Assembly: GCA_020433785.1 (NCBI GenBank)
Contig: JAGRCC010000554.1
Span: forward strand, 1-12,696
DNA: 12,696 bases
Source: Anaerolineae bacterium
GTDB lineage: Bacteria > Chloroflexota > Anaerolineae > 4572-78 > J111
Reading direction: 5' to 3'
Each line of letters opens with the position of its first letter. The first letter of the stretch is position 1. The notes beneath the pieces were generated by a model. The model saw nothing but the letters and a program-made list of their open reading frames with translations, searched no databases and had not been told where the DNA came from. Below, piece after piece: positions 1 to 6,906 of this stretch. The translations under genes were made by a program, and so were the position numbers.

Positions 1-491
1 AACACCGTAAAGATGGCCTGTTCAGCCTTGGCCCGCCAGCCGGGCCGATACCAATACCGGCGCACCAGATATTTATGCACTAGGGTTTGATATAGACAGT
101 AACTACCCAGATACCATTTAAGCGGCAGGTTGATGGTGTTATGGAGGCGGCCAATCTTGAGCCGTTTTTCAAAGTAAGCGGGGCCGTAATCCCCTGTAAC
201 CGCTTCCTGAAAGATCTGGCGGAAGTATTCAGCCTGGACCTGCTCCAGATGTTGGCGTACCTTTTCTAGCGGTATCTGTTTTTGCCGGGCATACGCTTCG
301 TAAAAGGCGCGGGTGGGAGCAAAGGCAAATTGATGGTTATAGAAATCCCGGGCCAAGGGTGCGGCTATACCATTAGCCCAACCGGCTAACTGCTTAAGAA
401 TCTGAATTTTATCGAAAGAAAGTTGGATGAATTCCCTACGTAAGTTGAGATTGGTATCATTGAGGTAATACTGTTCGGCTAGATTTGGCAT
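1..491 (-). CDS. Globin-coupled sensor, N-terminal protoglobin domain (partial, runs off left edge)
   Basis: The 163 visible codons translate into a globin-coupled-sensor haem domain (protoglobin family), which normally binds haem and senses O2, NO or CO. The early stretch NDTNLNLRREFIQLSFDKI (residues 11-29), the FYNHQFAF segment (50-57), the EYFRQIF helix (88-94) and GDYGPAYFEKRLKIGRLH (100-117) followed by NLPLKWYLGSY (121-131) fit the family in order. H117 is the expected proximal haem ligand. The ATG at 491 is fixed by an in-frame TAA six bases upstream. No strong Shine-Dalgarno is seen. The output domain lies beyond the window; in this family it can be an MCP module, a diguanylate cyclase, a histidine kinase or nothing. 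Sharing a promoter type with two MCP units makes a signalling output plausible, but this is inference. Confidence 0.9.
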   Translation of the reverse strand, partial: MPNLAEQYYLNDTNLNLRREFIQLSFDKIQILKQLAGWANGIAAPLARDFYNHQFAFAPTRAFYEAYARQKQIPLEKVRQHLEQVQAEYFRQIFQEAVTGDYGPAYFEKRLKIGRLHNTINLPLKWYLGSYCLYQTLVHKYLVRRYWYRPGWRAKAEQAIFTV

Positions 492-556
492 CGATTAACA
501 CTCGCTTTCATAATAGTTGAGCCTGAAAAAATGGTTGTGTCTGGTTGTTACTACTT

Positions 557-626
557 ACTATATCGTCGTTTCTGATCAAAAGTTGACCCAGAAGTGGCCC
601 AAAAGTGGCCCAATTCTGGGTCATAA
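557..626 (-). promoter_or_regulatory. Promoter A: four 11-bp repeats plus -10 box, upstream of the globin sensor
   Basis: On the minus strand four consecutive 11-mers run from 626 to 583: TTATGACCCAG, AATTGGGCCAC, TTTTGGGCCAC, TTCTGGGTCAA. Exactly 20 bp later comes TATAGT (562-557), which puts transcription start near 550 and gives a leader of about 60 nt to the ATG at 491. No good -35 hexamer sits 16-18 bp before the -10 box, and the last repeat abuts that position, as expected of an activator-dependent promoter. Units 1 and 4 are inverted copies, giving a 9-bp inverted repeat (585-593 and 614-622). The same layout recurs at 3185-3254 and 5838-5907. Confidence 0.8.
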
Positions 627-635
627 AGGTGACAA

Positions 636-663
636 GGTGACAGTCACTAAAGTAACTGTCACC
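636..663 (-). terminator. Stem-loop downstream of the dCache MCP gene, possible terminator
   Basis: A perfect 9-bp inverted repeat, GGTGACAGT (636-644) and ACTGTCACC (655-663), lies about 30 nt past the MCP stop codon at 695. On the minus strand it is followed only by TTGTCACCTTT, a poor U-tract. On the plus strand it is followed by TGATTTTTG, which looks more like a terminator, but no plus-strand gene approaches. It may insulate promoter A from the upstream MCP gene, or it may be a protein-binding site. Confidence 0.4.
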
Positions 664-694
664 TGATTTTTGCGAAAACCCTAGAGGGCAAGTT

Positions 695-3133
695 TTAGTG
701 GCCGTTCATCACTCGCTCATGATGACCATTGGTGTACGGCTGATAGATGAACTGAGGCCGGTCTGATGGGCTAGGAATAACCGGCTTGTATTCGACCTGA
801 GCGGTCGCCGTCACCTTGAATTGAGCGACAGCATCCCGCAACTGTCCGGCCATCTCAGCCAAAGTTTGGGCCGAGGCGGTTACTTCTTCGGCTTGCGCAT
901 TCATCTCTTCCGTGGCGGCGCCGACCTCTTCGACCATCGCGGCATTCTCTCGGCTAATGCCGGCAATCGCCTCAATTTCTTCTTGAACCACAATGGAGGT
1001 GGCGGCCATTTCTTCCGTCGAGGCCGTGTTTTCTTCGACTATGGCTGAGACGCTGTCCATCGTATGGCTCAGTTCCTCACCGGCGGCGCGAGCCTGATGG
1101 GCTAATTTGACGGCGTCAGTGGCGTCTTGCTGCATGCCTTCAATCAGTTCAAGAATGTTGGTTAAGGCCTGGCCGGCTTGCTCAGCCTGGGTAGCGCCGT
1201 TGTTGACCTCAATGGAACTTTGCGCCATCGCTTGGATGGCTTCAGTGACTCTATTCTGAATGTTGTGAATGAGTTCAACGATCTCTTTGGTGGCCGTGGC
1301 CGACTTTTCGGCCAGCTTAAGCACCTCATCGGCCACCACGGCAAAGCCTTTACCGTGTTCGCCGGCCCGGGCCGCTTCGATGGCGGCGTTGAGCGCCAGC
1401 AAGTTGGTTTGCGAGGCAATATCGTCAATGGTTTCCACAATCCCACTAATCTGTCCGGAGAGGTGGCCCATCTCTGTTACTTTCTCACTGGCCAGCCCAA
1501 CCGACAATTTAATGCTGTCCAGAGCCTTGATCGCTTGATGGACCGTCTGCGCCCCCGTTTGAGCGGTTTGACTGGAGTGAGCCCCTTTATTCGCCGCGGC
1601 TTCAGCCCCTTGGGTTATCTGCTGAAGGGTCTCAGCAATTTGGTTGGCCATCATCGCCCCGCGGGTAACGGCTGTGGCCTGCTCCTGAGCGCCTTGAGCC
1701 ACACCCTCAATCGCTTGGTTGGTTTGAGCTACGGCGGAGACCGTGTGATTGATGCTATCTGACTGCTGGCTAGAGCCTTGGGCAATTTGCTGCATGATGG
1801 CGGCAATTTGGTCGGTGGCTTGGGCGCTCTGGTTAGCCGCTCCACTGAGTTGGCTTGAGGCCTGTTCGACGCTAGTCGCGTTCTCAGCTATCTGTTGAAC
1901 CAAACCGTTCAGGTTATCGAGCATCTGACTAAAGGCCAGGCCGAGCGTATCTTGCCCGGAGCGCGGCTGGATATTCATCGTCAGATCGCCTTTCGCCAGA
2001 CGTTGGGCGGCTGTGGTCATCTCCTGCATATAGGCCATCATTTCCTGAAAGGCCGAGGCCATGACACCGAGTTCATCCTTGCTCGTAATTTCGACGGACT
2101 GATTGACATCACCGGTCGCCAGACGGCGGGCCGCTTCAGTCATTCTTAAAATCGGCTGCGTCACTTTGCGGGCGACAAACAAGGCGGCACCCACCACGAT
2201 GACCGTTGTAATCAAACCCACCAGCAGACCCAGATTTCGCATTTTGTAAGCTGATGCCAAAGCTTCGCTTTTATCGACTTCAACCAGGAGACCCCAGTTC
2301 ATCTGCTCAATGGGCGTATAAGCGCCCAGAATCGGCTGACCGCGATAGTCCGGATATTCACCAAAGCCTGACTTACCGGCCAGCGCCTCTTGGGTGCCTA
2401 TCGTATTCACCTTGAATTCCAGTTCAGTTCGTTCTTTGATCAACCCCTGCGCTATCAAATCGTCGGTAAACCGGGAAGGGGTAATCATATAACCATCGCG
2501 ATTAACTAAATAGGCTTCACTACTCTGGCCCGTTCGGGCATGAGCCAACAGTTCGGCGAGGTCTACCGTTGGCAGCGTACCGCCAACTACACCGACAACC
2601 TGACCGTCGACGGTAATGGGCGCGGCAGCTACGACAACCACATGTCCGCTAAACTTAGATATAAGGGCGTCGGAAATATTTGGCTCGCCTTTTAAGGCCC
2701 TTTGTAAATAATCTCGCTCACTTAGGTCTACCGACGTATCGCTCGTACTATGAAAAATCGTCATCCCATCCCGGCCGGTGATGAAGAGATCCTCATATTG
2801 AGGGTATTCTTGGCTGAACAGGTCAGCGACTTCTTTAATCCTATCATGGTTCAGCGATTGAACCTCACCCGAACCGGCAACAAACTTCATCTCTCTCAGG
2901 CGATCATCCAGCCAGGAGTTAATCTCGTCGGCTTGAATATTGGCTAAAGTGACCAGTTCGTGGGTGGCATCTGTATGTAAAGCATGTTGACTCTCCCAAT
3001 CGGAGAAAATACCAATGGCCAGCAGCGGCAGCAGTGACAACACCAGGAAAAAGCCAAGGAGCTTGGTTTGGATCGAATTGAAGCTGCTAAAGCGATTTTT
3101 TATTTCAGATTGGGGTAAAGATGATAGGTTCAT
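695..3133 (-). CDS. Methyl-accepting chemotaxis protein with extracytoplasmic dCache sensor
   Basis: Transmembrane chemoreceptor of 812 residues. In order: TM1 (about 24-44), a double Cache ligand-binding domain outside the membrane (about 47-292, with the [12 protein letters not shown] and [12 protein letters not shown] segments), TM2 (about 300-322), a HAMP domain plus a second HAMP-like unit (323-420), then a long coiled-coil signalling domain whose hairpin tip is [20 protein letters not shown]. It should bind a small ligand and control a CheA kinase through CheW, neither encoded here. I prefer the ATG at 3133 over the upstream ATG at 3172: AGAGGT (3145-3140) sits 6 nt before it, and 3172 lies almost at the predicted transcription start. 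Tip residues differ from its paralogue at 3256-5334: EHGKGF for EQGRGF and [10 protein letters not shown] for [10 protein letters not shown]. There is no NWETF-type CheR tether; the tail ends [11 protein letters not shown]. Confidence 0.95.
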   Translation of the reverse strand: MNLSSLPQSEIKNRFSSFNSIQTKLLGFFLVLSLLPLLAIGIFSDWESQHALHTDATHELVTLANIQADEINSWLDDRLREMKFVAGSGEVQSLNHDRIKEVADLFSQEYPQYEDLFITGRDGMTIFHSTSDTSVDLSERDYLQRALKGEPNISDALISKFSGHVVVVAAAPITVDGQVVGVVGGTLPTVDLAELLAHARTGQSSEAYLVNRDGYMITPSRFTDDLIAQGLIKERTELEFKVNTIGTQEALAGKSGFGEYPDYRGQPILGAYTPIEQMNWGLLVEVDKSEALASAYKMRNLGLLVGLITTVIVVGAALFVARKVTQPILRMTEAARRLATGDVNQSVEITSKDELGVMASAFQEMMAYMQEMTTAAQRLAKGDLTMNIQPRSGQDTLGLAFSQMLDNLNGLVQQIAENATSVEQASSQLSGAANQSAQATDQIAAIMQQIAQGSSQQSDSINHTVSAVAQTNQAIEGVAQGAQEQATAVTRGAMMANQIAETLQQITQGAEAAANKGAHSSQTAQTGAQTVHQAIKALDSIKLSVGLASEKVTEMGHLSGQISGIVETIDDIASQTNLLALNAAIEAARAGEHGKGFAVVADEVLKLAEKSATATKEIVELIHNIQNRVTEAIQAMAQSSIEVNNGATQAEQAGQALTNILELIEGMQQDATDAVKLAHQARAAGEELSHTMDSVSAIVEENTASTEEMAATSIVVQEEIEAIAGISRENAAMVEEVGAATEEMNAQAEEVTASAQTLAEMAGQLRDAVAQFKVTATAQVEYKPVIPSPSDRPQFIYQPYTNGHHERVMNGH

Positions 3134-3184
3134 TTTCTTACCTCTTTGATGTTTTGAGTAATGCAGTTCCATACTTTGATGGTC

Positions 3185-3254
3185 AGTATATCAGCAGTTT
3201 TGGTTACTGAAGAACCCAGAATTGAGCCAAAAAAGGCCCAATTCTGGGCCAAAT
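3185..3254 (-). promoter_or_regulatory. Promoter B: four 11-bp repeats plus -10 box, upstream of the dCache MCP
   Basis: On the minus strand the 11-mers from 3254 to 3211 are ATTTGGCCCAG, AATTGGGCCTT, TTTTGGCTCAA and TTCTGGGTTCT. TATACT (3190-3185) follows after exactly 20 bp. The predicted transcription start near 3178 gives a leader of about 45 nt to the ATG at 3133. The repeats begin only 2 bp past the stop codon of the upstream MCP gene (TAA at 3258-3256), so the whole spacer between the two MCP genes is regulatory. No recognisable -35 box is present. Confidence 0.8.
3215..3248. repeat. 14-bp inverted repeat inside promoter B
   Basis: CCCAGAATTGAGCC (3215-3228) and GGCCCAATTCTGGG (3235-3248) are complementary except for one position, with a six-base A/T loop. 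RNA reading through from the upstream MCP gene would form a strong hairpin with a U6 loop immediately after the stop codon. There is no U-tract after it on the minus strand (TTCTTCAG), so it is not a standard intrinsic terminator. The symmetry may come only from the near-palindromic 11-bp units it overlaps. Confidence 0.7.
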
Positions 3255-3255
3255 T

Positions 3256-5334
3256 TTAGTTACCATTGACCGTGATTTGGTAGCGTCCGTTAACGAACGG
3301 CTGATGGATCGCCTGAAACTGAGGAGAGGAAATTGACTGAGCGGCCTTAGCGTCGGCCGCCACCTTGAATTGAGCCACGGCCTGGCGCAACTGTTCGGCC
3401 ATCTCAGTCATCGATTGAGCTGAGGCGGTCACTTCTTCGGCCTGAGCACTCATTTCTTCCGTCGCGGCGCTGACCTCTTCGATCAGGGCCGAATTTTCTC
3501 GGCTAACGCCGGCAATCGCCTCAATTTCTTCTTGAACTACCATCGAGGTGGCGGCCATCTCTTCAGTGGAGGCGGTATTCTCTTCGACCACGGCCGAGAC
3601 GCTGTCCATGGTGCTGCTGAGTTCCTCACCGGCGGCCCGGGCTTGTTGGGCCAAACTGACGGCGTCGATGGCATCTTGCTGCATCCCTTCAATCAGTTCA
3701 AGGATGCTGGTTAAGGCCAGACCGGCTTGCTCGGCCTGGGTAGCGCCGTTGTTGACCTCGACGGAACTTTGGGCCATCGCCTGGACGGCTTCGGTGACCC
3801 GCTTTTGGATGTTGCGAATGAGTTCAACAATCTCTTTGGTGGCCCCCGCCGACTTTTCAGCCAGCTTACGGACCTCATCGGCCACAACGGCAAAGCCTCT
3901 GCCTTGTTCGCCGGCGCGGGCGGCTTCGATGGCCGCGTTGAGAGCCAGTAGATTGGTTTGCGAGGCAATATCGTCAATGGTTTCGACAAAGCCGCTAATC
4001 TGGCCCGATAGATGTCCCATTTCTGTAACTCTGTCACTGGCTAACCCAACAGCTAATTTGATGCTGTTTAGGGCCTCGATGGCGTGTTGAACAGTCTGCG
4101 CGCCGGTCTGAGCGGTTTGGCTGGAGTGAGCCCCCTTATTCGCGGCGGCTTCAGCCCCTTGGGCTATCTGCTCAATGGTTTGGGCAATTTGGCCGGCCAT
4201 CATCGCGCCGCGAGTGATGGCTGTGGCCTGTTCCTGCGCGCCTTGAGCCACACCCTCAACCGCATGATTGGTCTGAGCTACGGCGGAGGCCGCGTGATTG
4301 ATACTGCCCGACTGCCGGCTAGAGCCGTGGGAAATTTGCTGCATGGTATTAGCAATTTGGGTGGTCGCTTGGGCGCTCTGATGGGCAGCGCCTCTCAGTT
4401 GGCTTGAGGCCAGCTCGACGTTGGCTGCGTTCTCGGATATTTGTTGAACCAAGCCGCGCAGGTTGACGAACATCTGATGAAAAGCCAGACCGAGCGTATC
4501 CCGTTCAGAGCGCGGTCGAATTTCGACGGACAAGTCGCCTTGAGCTAAACTATCTGCCGCCTGGGCCATCTCATGCAGGTAGTCTATCATTTTCTGAAAG
4601 GCTGAGGCCATAACGCCCAATTCATCGTTGCTCTTGACCTCGATGTGCTGATTCAAATCCCCATCAGCAATACCCACCGCAGCGTCAGCCACTATATTGA
4701 CCGCGTTGGTAATTGCGCGGGATAAGAATAAGGATATCGCTACGGCCAAAACAACCGCCACGCCGGCCACAATTAAGCCGATGGTTTGGCTTGCGTGGTT
4801 CTTGTCTATCGCTGTCTGAAGAGCGGCGGCGGCTTCCGCGTTCATTTCGGTGACCAGGGTGTCCACCCGGGTCGTGATGTCTTCGCCATAGGCGTCAAAC
4901 TCTTCCATCGCCGGATTGCCCAGTTCCGGCCCACCATCAATATAGGCTTGAGCCATCCACTGTCCCTTGGCATAGAACGCCTCGAACGATTCGCTTAATG
5001 CGTCCAGCGTCTGCTGATTTTCCGGATACAGTTCGGCCAGCGCCGCCACATTTTCACGAAACTGCTGGGCGTATTTCTCCGCTTCGTCAAAGCCGTCGTC
5101 AAAGCCTTCAGCACCCCGGGTGGCGCTGATATCGGTCAGCCACTGCCACACCTGGTTAACGTCATACTTGATGTCGGCCGCCAGTGCGGCACCCGCATAC
5201 CCTTTATCCCGCGCCATTTCAGCGGCCTTGACGCTATTATTCGTTAGATTCCAGTTCAGGCTAACGATGATGATCAGCATGAGCACGACCACCCCAACAT
5301 TAGCCAGGATTTTATTTCCGATTGTCCATTTCAT
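3256..5334 (-). CDS. Methyl-accepting chemotaxis protein with helical extracytoplasmic sensor
   Basis: Chemoreceptor of 692 residues. TM1 is at about 9-30, an alpha-helical extracytoplasmic domain at 32-179 (probably a four-helix-bundle type; contains [13 protein letters not shown] and the acidic FDDGFDEAE), TM2 at 183-205, tandem HAMP-like units at 206-301 and a long signalling coiled coil with a canonical tip ([26 protein letters not shown], then [10 protein letters not shown]). The ligand is not predictable. The ATG at 5334 is chosen because AGGAG (5346-5342) lies 7 nt upstream; the longer reading from 5367 lacks such a site. It follows the CheY-like gene by 66 nt with no promoter seen between, so the two are probably co-transcribed. 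The signalling half is about 85% identical by eye to the MCP at 695-3133, while the sensors are unrelated. The tail ends [15 protein letters not shown]. Confidence 0.95.
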   Translation of the reverse strand: MKWTIGNKILANVGVVVLMLIIIVSLNWNLTNNSVKAAEMARDKGYAGAALAADIKYDVNQVWQWLTDISATRGAEGFDDGFDEAEKYAQQFRENVAALAELYPENQQTLDALSESFEAFYAKGQWMAQAYIDGGPELGNPAMEEFDAYGEDITTRVDTLVTEMNAEAAAALQTAIDKNHASQTIGLIVAGVAVVLAVAISLFLSRAITNAVNIVADAAVGIADGDLNQHIEVKSNDELGVMASAFQKMIDYLHEMAQAADSLAQGDLSVEIRPRSERDTLGLAFHQMFVNLRGLVQQISENAANVELASSQLRGAAHQSAQATTQIANTMQQISHGSSRQSGSINHAASAVAQTNHAVEGVAQGAQEQATAITRGAMMAGQIAQTIEQIAQGAEAAANKGAHSSQTAQTGAQTVQHAIEALNSIKLAVGLASDRVTEMGHLSGQISGFVETIDDIASQTNLLALNAAIEAARAGEQGRGFAVVADEVRKLAEKSAGATKEIVELIRNIQKRVTEAVQAMAQSSVEVNNGATQAEQAGLALTSILELIEGMQQDAIDAVSLAQQARAAGEELSSTMDSVSAVVEENTASTEEMAATSMVVQEEIEAIAGVSRENSALIEEVSAATEEMSAQAEEVTASAQSMTEMAEQLRQAVAQFKVAADAKAAQSISSPQFQAIHQPFVNGRYQITVNGN

Positions 5335-5400
5335 AGTTTTACTCCTTTGCCTAGACGAGTGATGCATAAGAATTAAATTTTGGTCTATCTTTCAATACCG

Positions 5401-5769
5401 TTAACTATTCATAACGGTACGGATGGTCTCTTGGACCGTCGCCAATGTGAATGGTTTTTTGATAAAGCTGTTTAAGCCCGCTTCAGCGGCCTTTTGAGCC
5501 AGGCTGCCCTCGTCGCCGCCGCTCATTAAGATGAACTTCAGCCCCGGCTGCCGCTGTCTGAGTTTAGAGGCCAATTGCAGGCCATCCAGATCACCCATGA
5601 CATAGTCAGAGATGACCAAATCAAAGGGTCGGATCTGGCCCAAAGTGAGCGCCTCCGTTCCGGACTCACTGACTTCAAACTGGAAATCAGGCCCTATCAG
5701 GGCTAAATATTTGGTTAATACCAGGAGAATATCAGGATTGTCATCGACGATGAGAATTCGCTTTATCAT
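5401..5769 (-). CDS. Single-domain CheY-like response regulator
   Basis: A stand-alone receiver domain of 122 residues with no output domain. The acidic pair is D9/D10, the phospho-acceptor is D55 (DLVISDYVMGDLDG), the switch residue is S83 (ILMSGG), and the conserved Lys-Pro is K105-P106 (IKKPF). These make it catalytically complete. An AAAGGGA Shine-Dalgarno lies 6 nt upstream of the ATG. It is first in a probable two-gene operon with the MCP at 3256-5334. Such receivers may act as CheY at a motor, as a phosphate sink or as a phosphorelay intermediate. The MCP link suggests a chemotaxis-like role but does not show which kinase feeds it. Confidence 0.93.
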   Translation of the reverse strand: MIKRILIVDDNPDILLVLTKYLALIGPDFQFEVSESGTEALTLGQIRPFDLVISDYVMGDLDGLQLASKLRQRQPGLKFILMSGGDEGSLAQKAAEAGLNSFIKKPFTLATVQETIRTVMNS

Positions 5770-5794
5770 AGGTCGTCCCTTTAGATATGATTGA

Positions 5795-5851
5795 AAATCA
5801 GTTAATAAGTGAGTGTCACGTAGTTATGATTGTCTACACTATAACTGATTT
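5795..5851. repeat. 10-bp inverted repeat flanking the start region of promoter C
   Basis: AAATCAGTTA (5795-5804) and TAACTGATTT (5842-5851) are perfect inverted copies 37 bp apart. The right arm overlaps the spacer and the first bases of the -10 box of promoter C, and the left arm lies in the leader of the CheY-like gene. Since the right arm is upstream of transcription start, the pair cannot form an RNA hairpin. A two-site repressor operator is possible, and chance is not excluded. Confidence 0.45.
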
Positions 5852-5907
5852 CAGGTAAATAGGATGACCCAGGGTTGGGACTATTTTGGCCCAATTAAGG
5901 TCCAAAA
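5838..5907 (-). promoter_or_regulatory. Promoter C: four 11-bp repeats plus -10 box, upstream of the CheY-like gene and MCP
   Basis: On the minus strand the 11-mers from 5907 to 5864 are TTTTGGACCTT, AATTGGGCCAA, AATAGTCCCAA and CCCTGGGTCAT. TATAGT (5843-5838) follows after exactly 20 bp, the same phasing as promoters A and B. Transcription start is expected near 5831, about 60 nt before the ATG at 5769. Unit 3 is the weakest copy. It lies within the 339-bp spacer 5770-6108, whose remainder holds the repeats at 5946-5977 and 5976-6048 and no gene. Confidence 0.8.
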
Positions 5908-5945
5908 TGAAAGCAATGACGGCTTTTGTGGGGCATACGCGTTAA

Positions 5946-5977
5946 TAATTTGACAAAACGATAATGTTAATTTGACA
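5946..5977. repeat. Two direct copies of TAATTTGACA, 22 bp apart
   Basis: TAATTTGACA occurs at 5946-5955 and again at 5968-5977. The start-to-start distance of 22 bp is two DNA turns, so both copies face the same side of the helix. On the minus strand each reads TGTCAAATTA, recalling the TGTCA core of Pho-type boxes. They lie about 40 bp upstream of the repeats of promoter C. On the plus strand each contains TTGACA, but no suitable -10 box follows. An upstream regulator site is plausible and unproven. Confidence 0.5.
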
Positions 5978-6048
5978 GACCACGGCTAGCCGACCGCCGA
6001 AAAAAAGGCGTACTCGGGGAAAATCGACGGTCTGTTGTCGGTGGTCTG
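5976..6048. repeat. Nested long inverted repeat in the spacer after the OmpR-type regulator gene
   Basis: Outer arms CAGACCAC (5976-5983) and GTGGTCTG (6041-6048) pair perfectly. Inner arms GACCGCCG (5992-5999) and CGACGGTC (6025-6032) pair except at one position. Between them lie equal 8-nt stretches, the left one being the palindrome GGCTAGCC. The arms match at about 18 of 24 positions, with an A7 run in the loop. It sits 61 bp past the stop at 6109, so it could be a 3' structure of that operon, though no U-tract follows it. It could also be a small mobile-repeat relic. Confidence 0.5.
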
Positions 6049-6108
6049 CGGTTAGGGGGTATTGAAAGCTGGGGCAAATCGAGGAAATGCCTGTTAATAA
6101 AGGGGAGT

Positions 6109-6906
6109 TCATTCTGTTGCGAATTTATAGCCAACACTATGAACATTGATGATGTACGCCCCCCCATCCGGAGCCTGGCCCAATTTTCGACGCAGTCGTC
6201 CCAGGTGGCTTTTGAGTAAATCACGGGCCTGGTAAGCATCAACCGTCTGGCCGTGAACGAGGTCGGCCAGTTCTTGAAAGGTTAACGGTTGATCAGGGTG
6301 TTTCATCAATGTCGTTAGCAGGCGAAATTCGGTGGGGCTGAGCGATAGGGTGCGACCGTTTTTGCTAACGACCATTGTTTCCCACTCCACGGCTAACGAT
6401 CGCACTTCAAGCCGAGTGGGCGGAGTTGGCTTTGGCTTAGTGAAGTCCGGCTGGGGTTTCGCCGGCGCGGGGGTTACACCAAAGCTCTCAGCCAGTAGCC
6501 GAGCCGCCAGACGTTGTTGTAACTTAAGCTGACGTCGTTTCATGACCCGCTCGATAGCCTCGAGCAGTTCCTCTATTTCATACGGTTTTAGTAAAAAATC
6601 GCTCGTACCAAGCCGCATTGCTTCAATTGATGTTTCCAAGCTGGCGTGGGCGGTTAGCATAATCAGCTCCGGCGGATCGGCCATTTGCTCGATAGCCGCC
6701 ATCAGTTCCAGGCCGTTAATCCCTGGCATCTGCAAATCAACAATGGCTAGGTCGATGGGGTGCTGACTGAGGAGTGTCAGGGCTTGGTGCCCGTTAGCTG
6801 CGGTAAAAACCTGGTACCCCTCTTCGGTCAATTCCTCGCTGAGGAATAAACGCAGGCTAGCCTCATCATCAACGATCAAAATTTTTCGGGTGTCAGGCTG
6901 GTTCAT
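6109..6906 (-). CDS. OmpR-type response regulator (receiver plus winged helix)
   Basis: Two-component DNA-binding regulator. Residues here count from the upstream ATG at 6912 (267 residues). The receiver (9-125) has D15/D16, phospho-acceptor D59, switch T87 and K109-P110; its AHASLETSIEAMRLG segment resembles NtrC-family receivers. A Pro/Lys-rich linker (about 147-166) leads to an OmpR/PhoB winged helix (168-267), with LSPTEFRLLTTLMKHPDQ before the recognition region and YIINVHSVGYKF at the wing. I prefer the second ATG at 6906 because GGAAG (6917-6913) lies 6 nt before it, against one nt for 6912. The gene overlaps the 3' end of the kinase gene by about 14 nt, so translation is probably coupled and the pair cognate. 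Such regulators bind tandem direct repeats 11 bp apart, which makes this the best local candidate to bind promoters A, B and C. Confidence 0.93.
   Translation of the reverse strand: MNQPDTRKILIVDDEASLRLFLSEELTEEGYQVFTAANGHQALTLLSQHPIDLAIVDLQMPGINGLELMAAIEQMADPPELIMLTAHASLETSIEAMRLGTSDFLLKPYEIEELLEAIERVMKRRQLKLQQRLAARLLAESFGVTPAPAKPQPDFTKPKPTPPTRLEVRSLAVEWETMVVSKNGRTLSLSPTEFRLLTTLMKHPDQPLTFQELADLVHGQTVDAYQARDLLKSHLGRLRRKLGQAPDGGAYIINVHSVGYKFATE

Noticed and set aside
586..615. A sigma-54 promoter reading of the TTGGGCC units
   Set aside because: The GG-N10-GC pattern with TGGCAC and TTGC is not met, while a well-phased TATAST box is present at all three sites.
1178..1762. Plus-strand reading frame of 194 codons
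   Set aside because: It lies wholly opposite the conserved MCP signalling domain, its translation is low-complexity Gly/Leu/Arg-rich, and it matches no family I know. The same shadow reappears opposite the other MCP around 3548-4090, as expected from mirrored codon bias.
3215..3248. Calling the hairpin between the MCP genes a classical terminator
   Set aside because: No U-tract follows on the minus strand, and the dyad coincides with the promoter repeats, so I list it as an inverted repeat only.
5951..5977. TTGACA as a plus-strand -35 box
   Set aside because: Neither copy has a -10 hexamer at 16-18 bp, and no plus-strand gene follows.
5967..6242. Minus-strand reading frame extending past the end of the OmpR-type regulator
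   Set aside because: It overlaps the winged-helix end in another frame and then runs through the repeat-rich spacer; its composition looks random.
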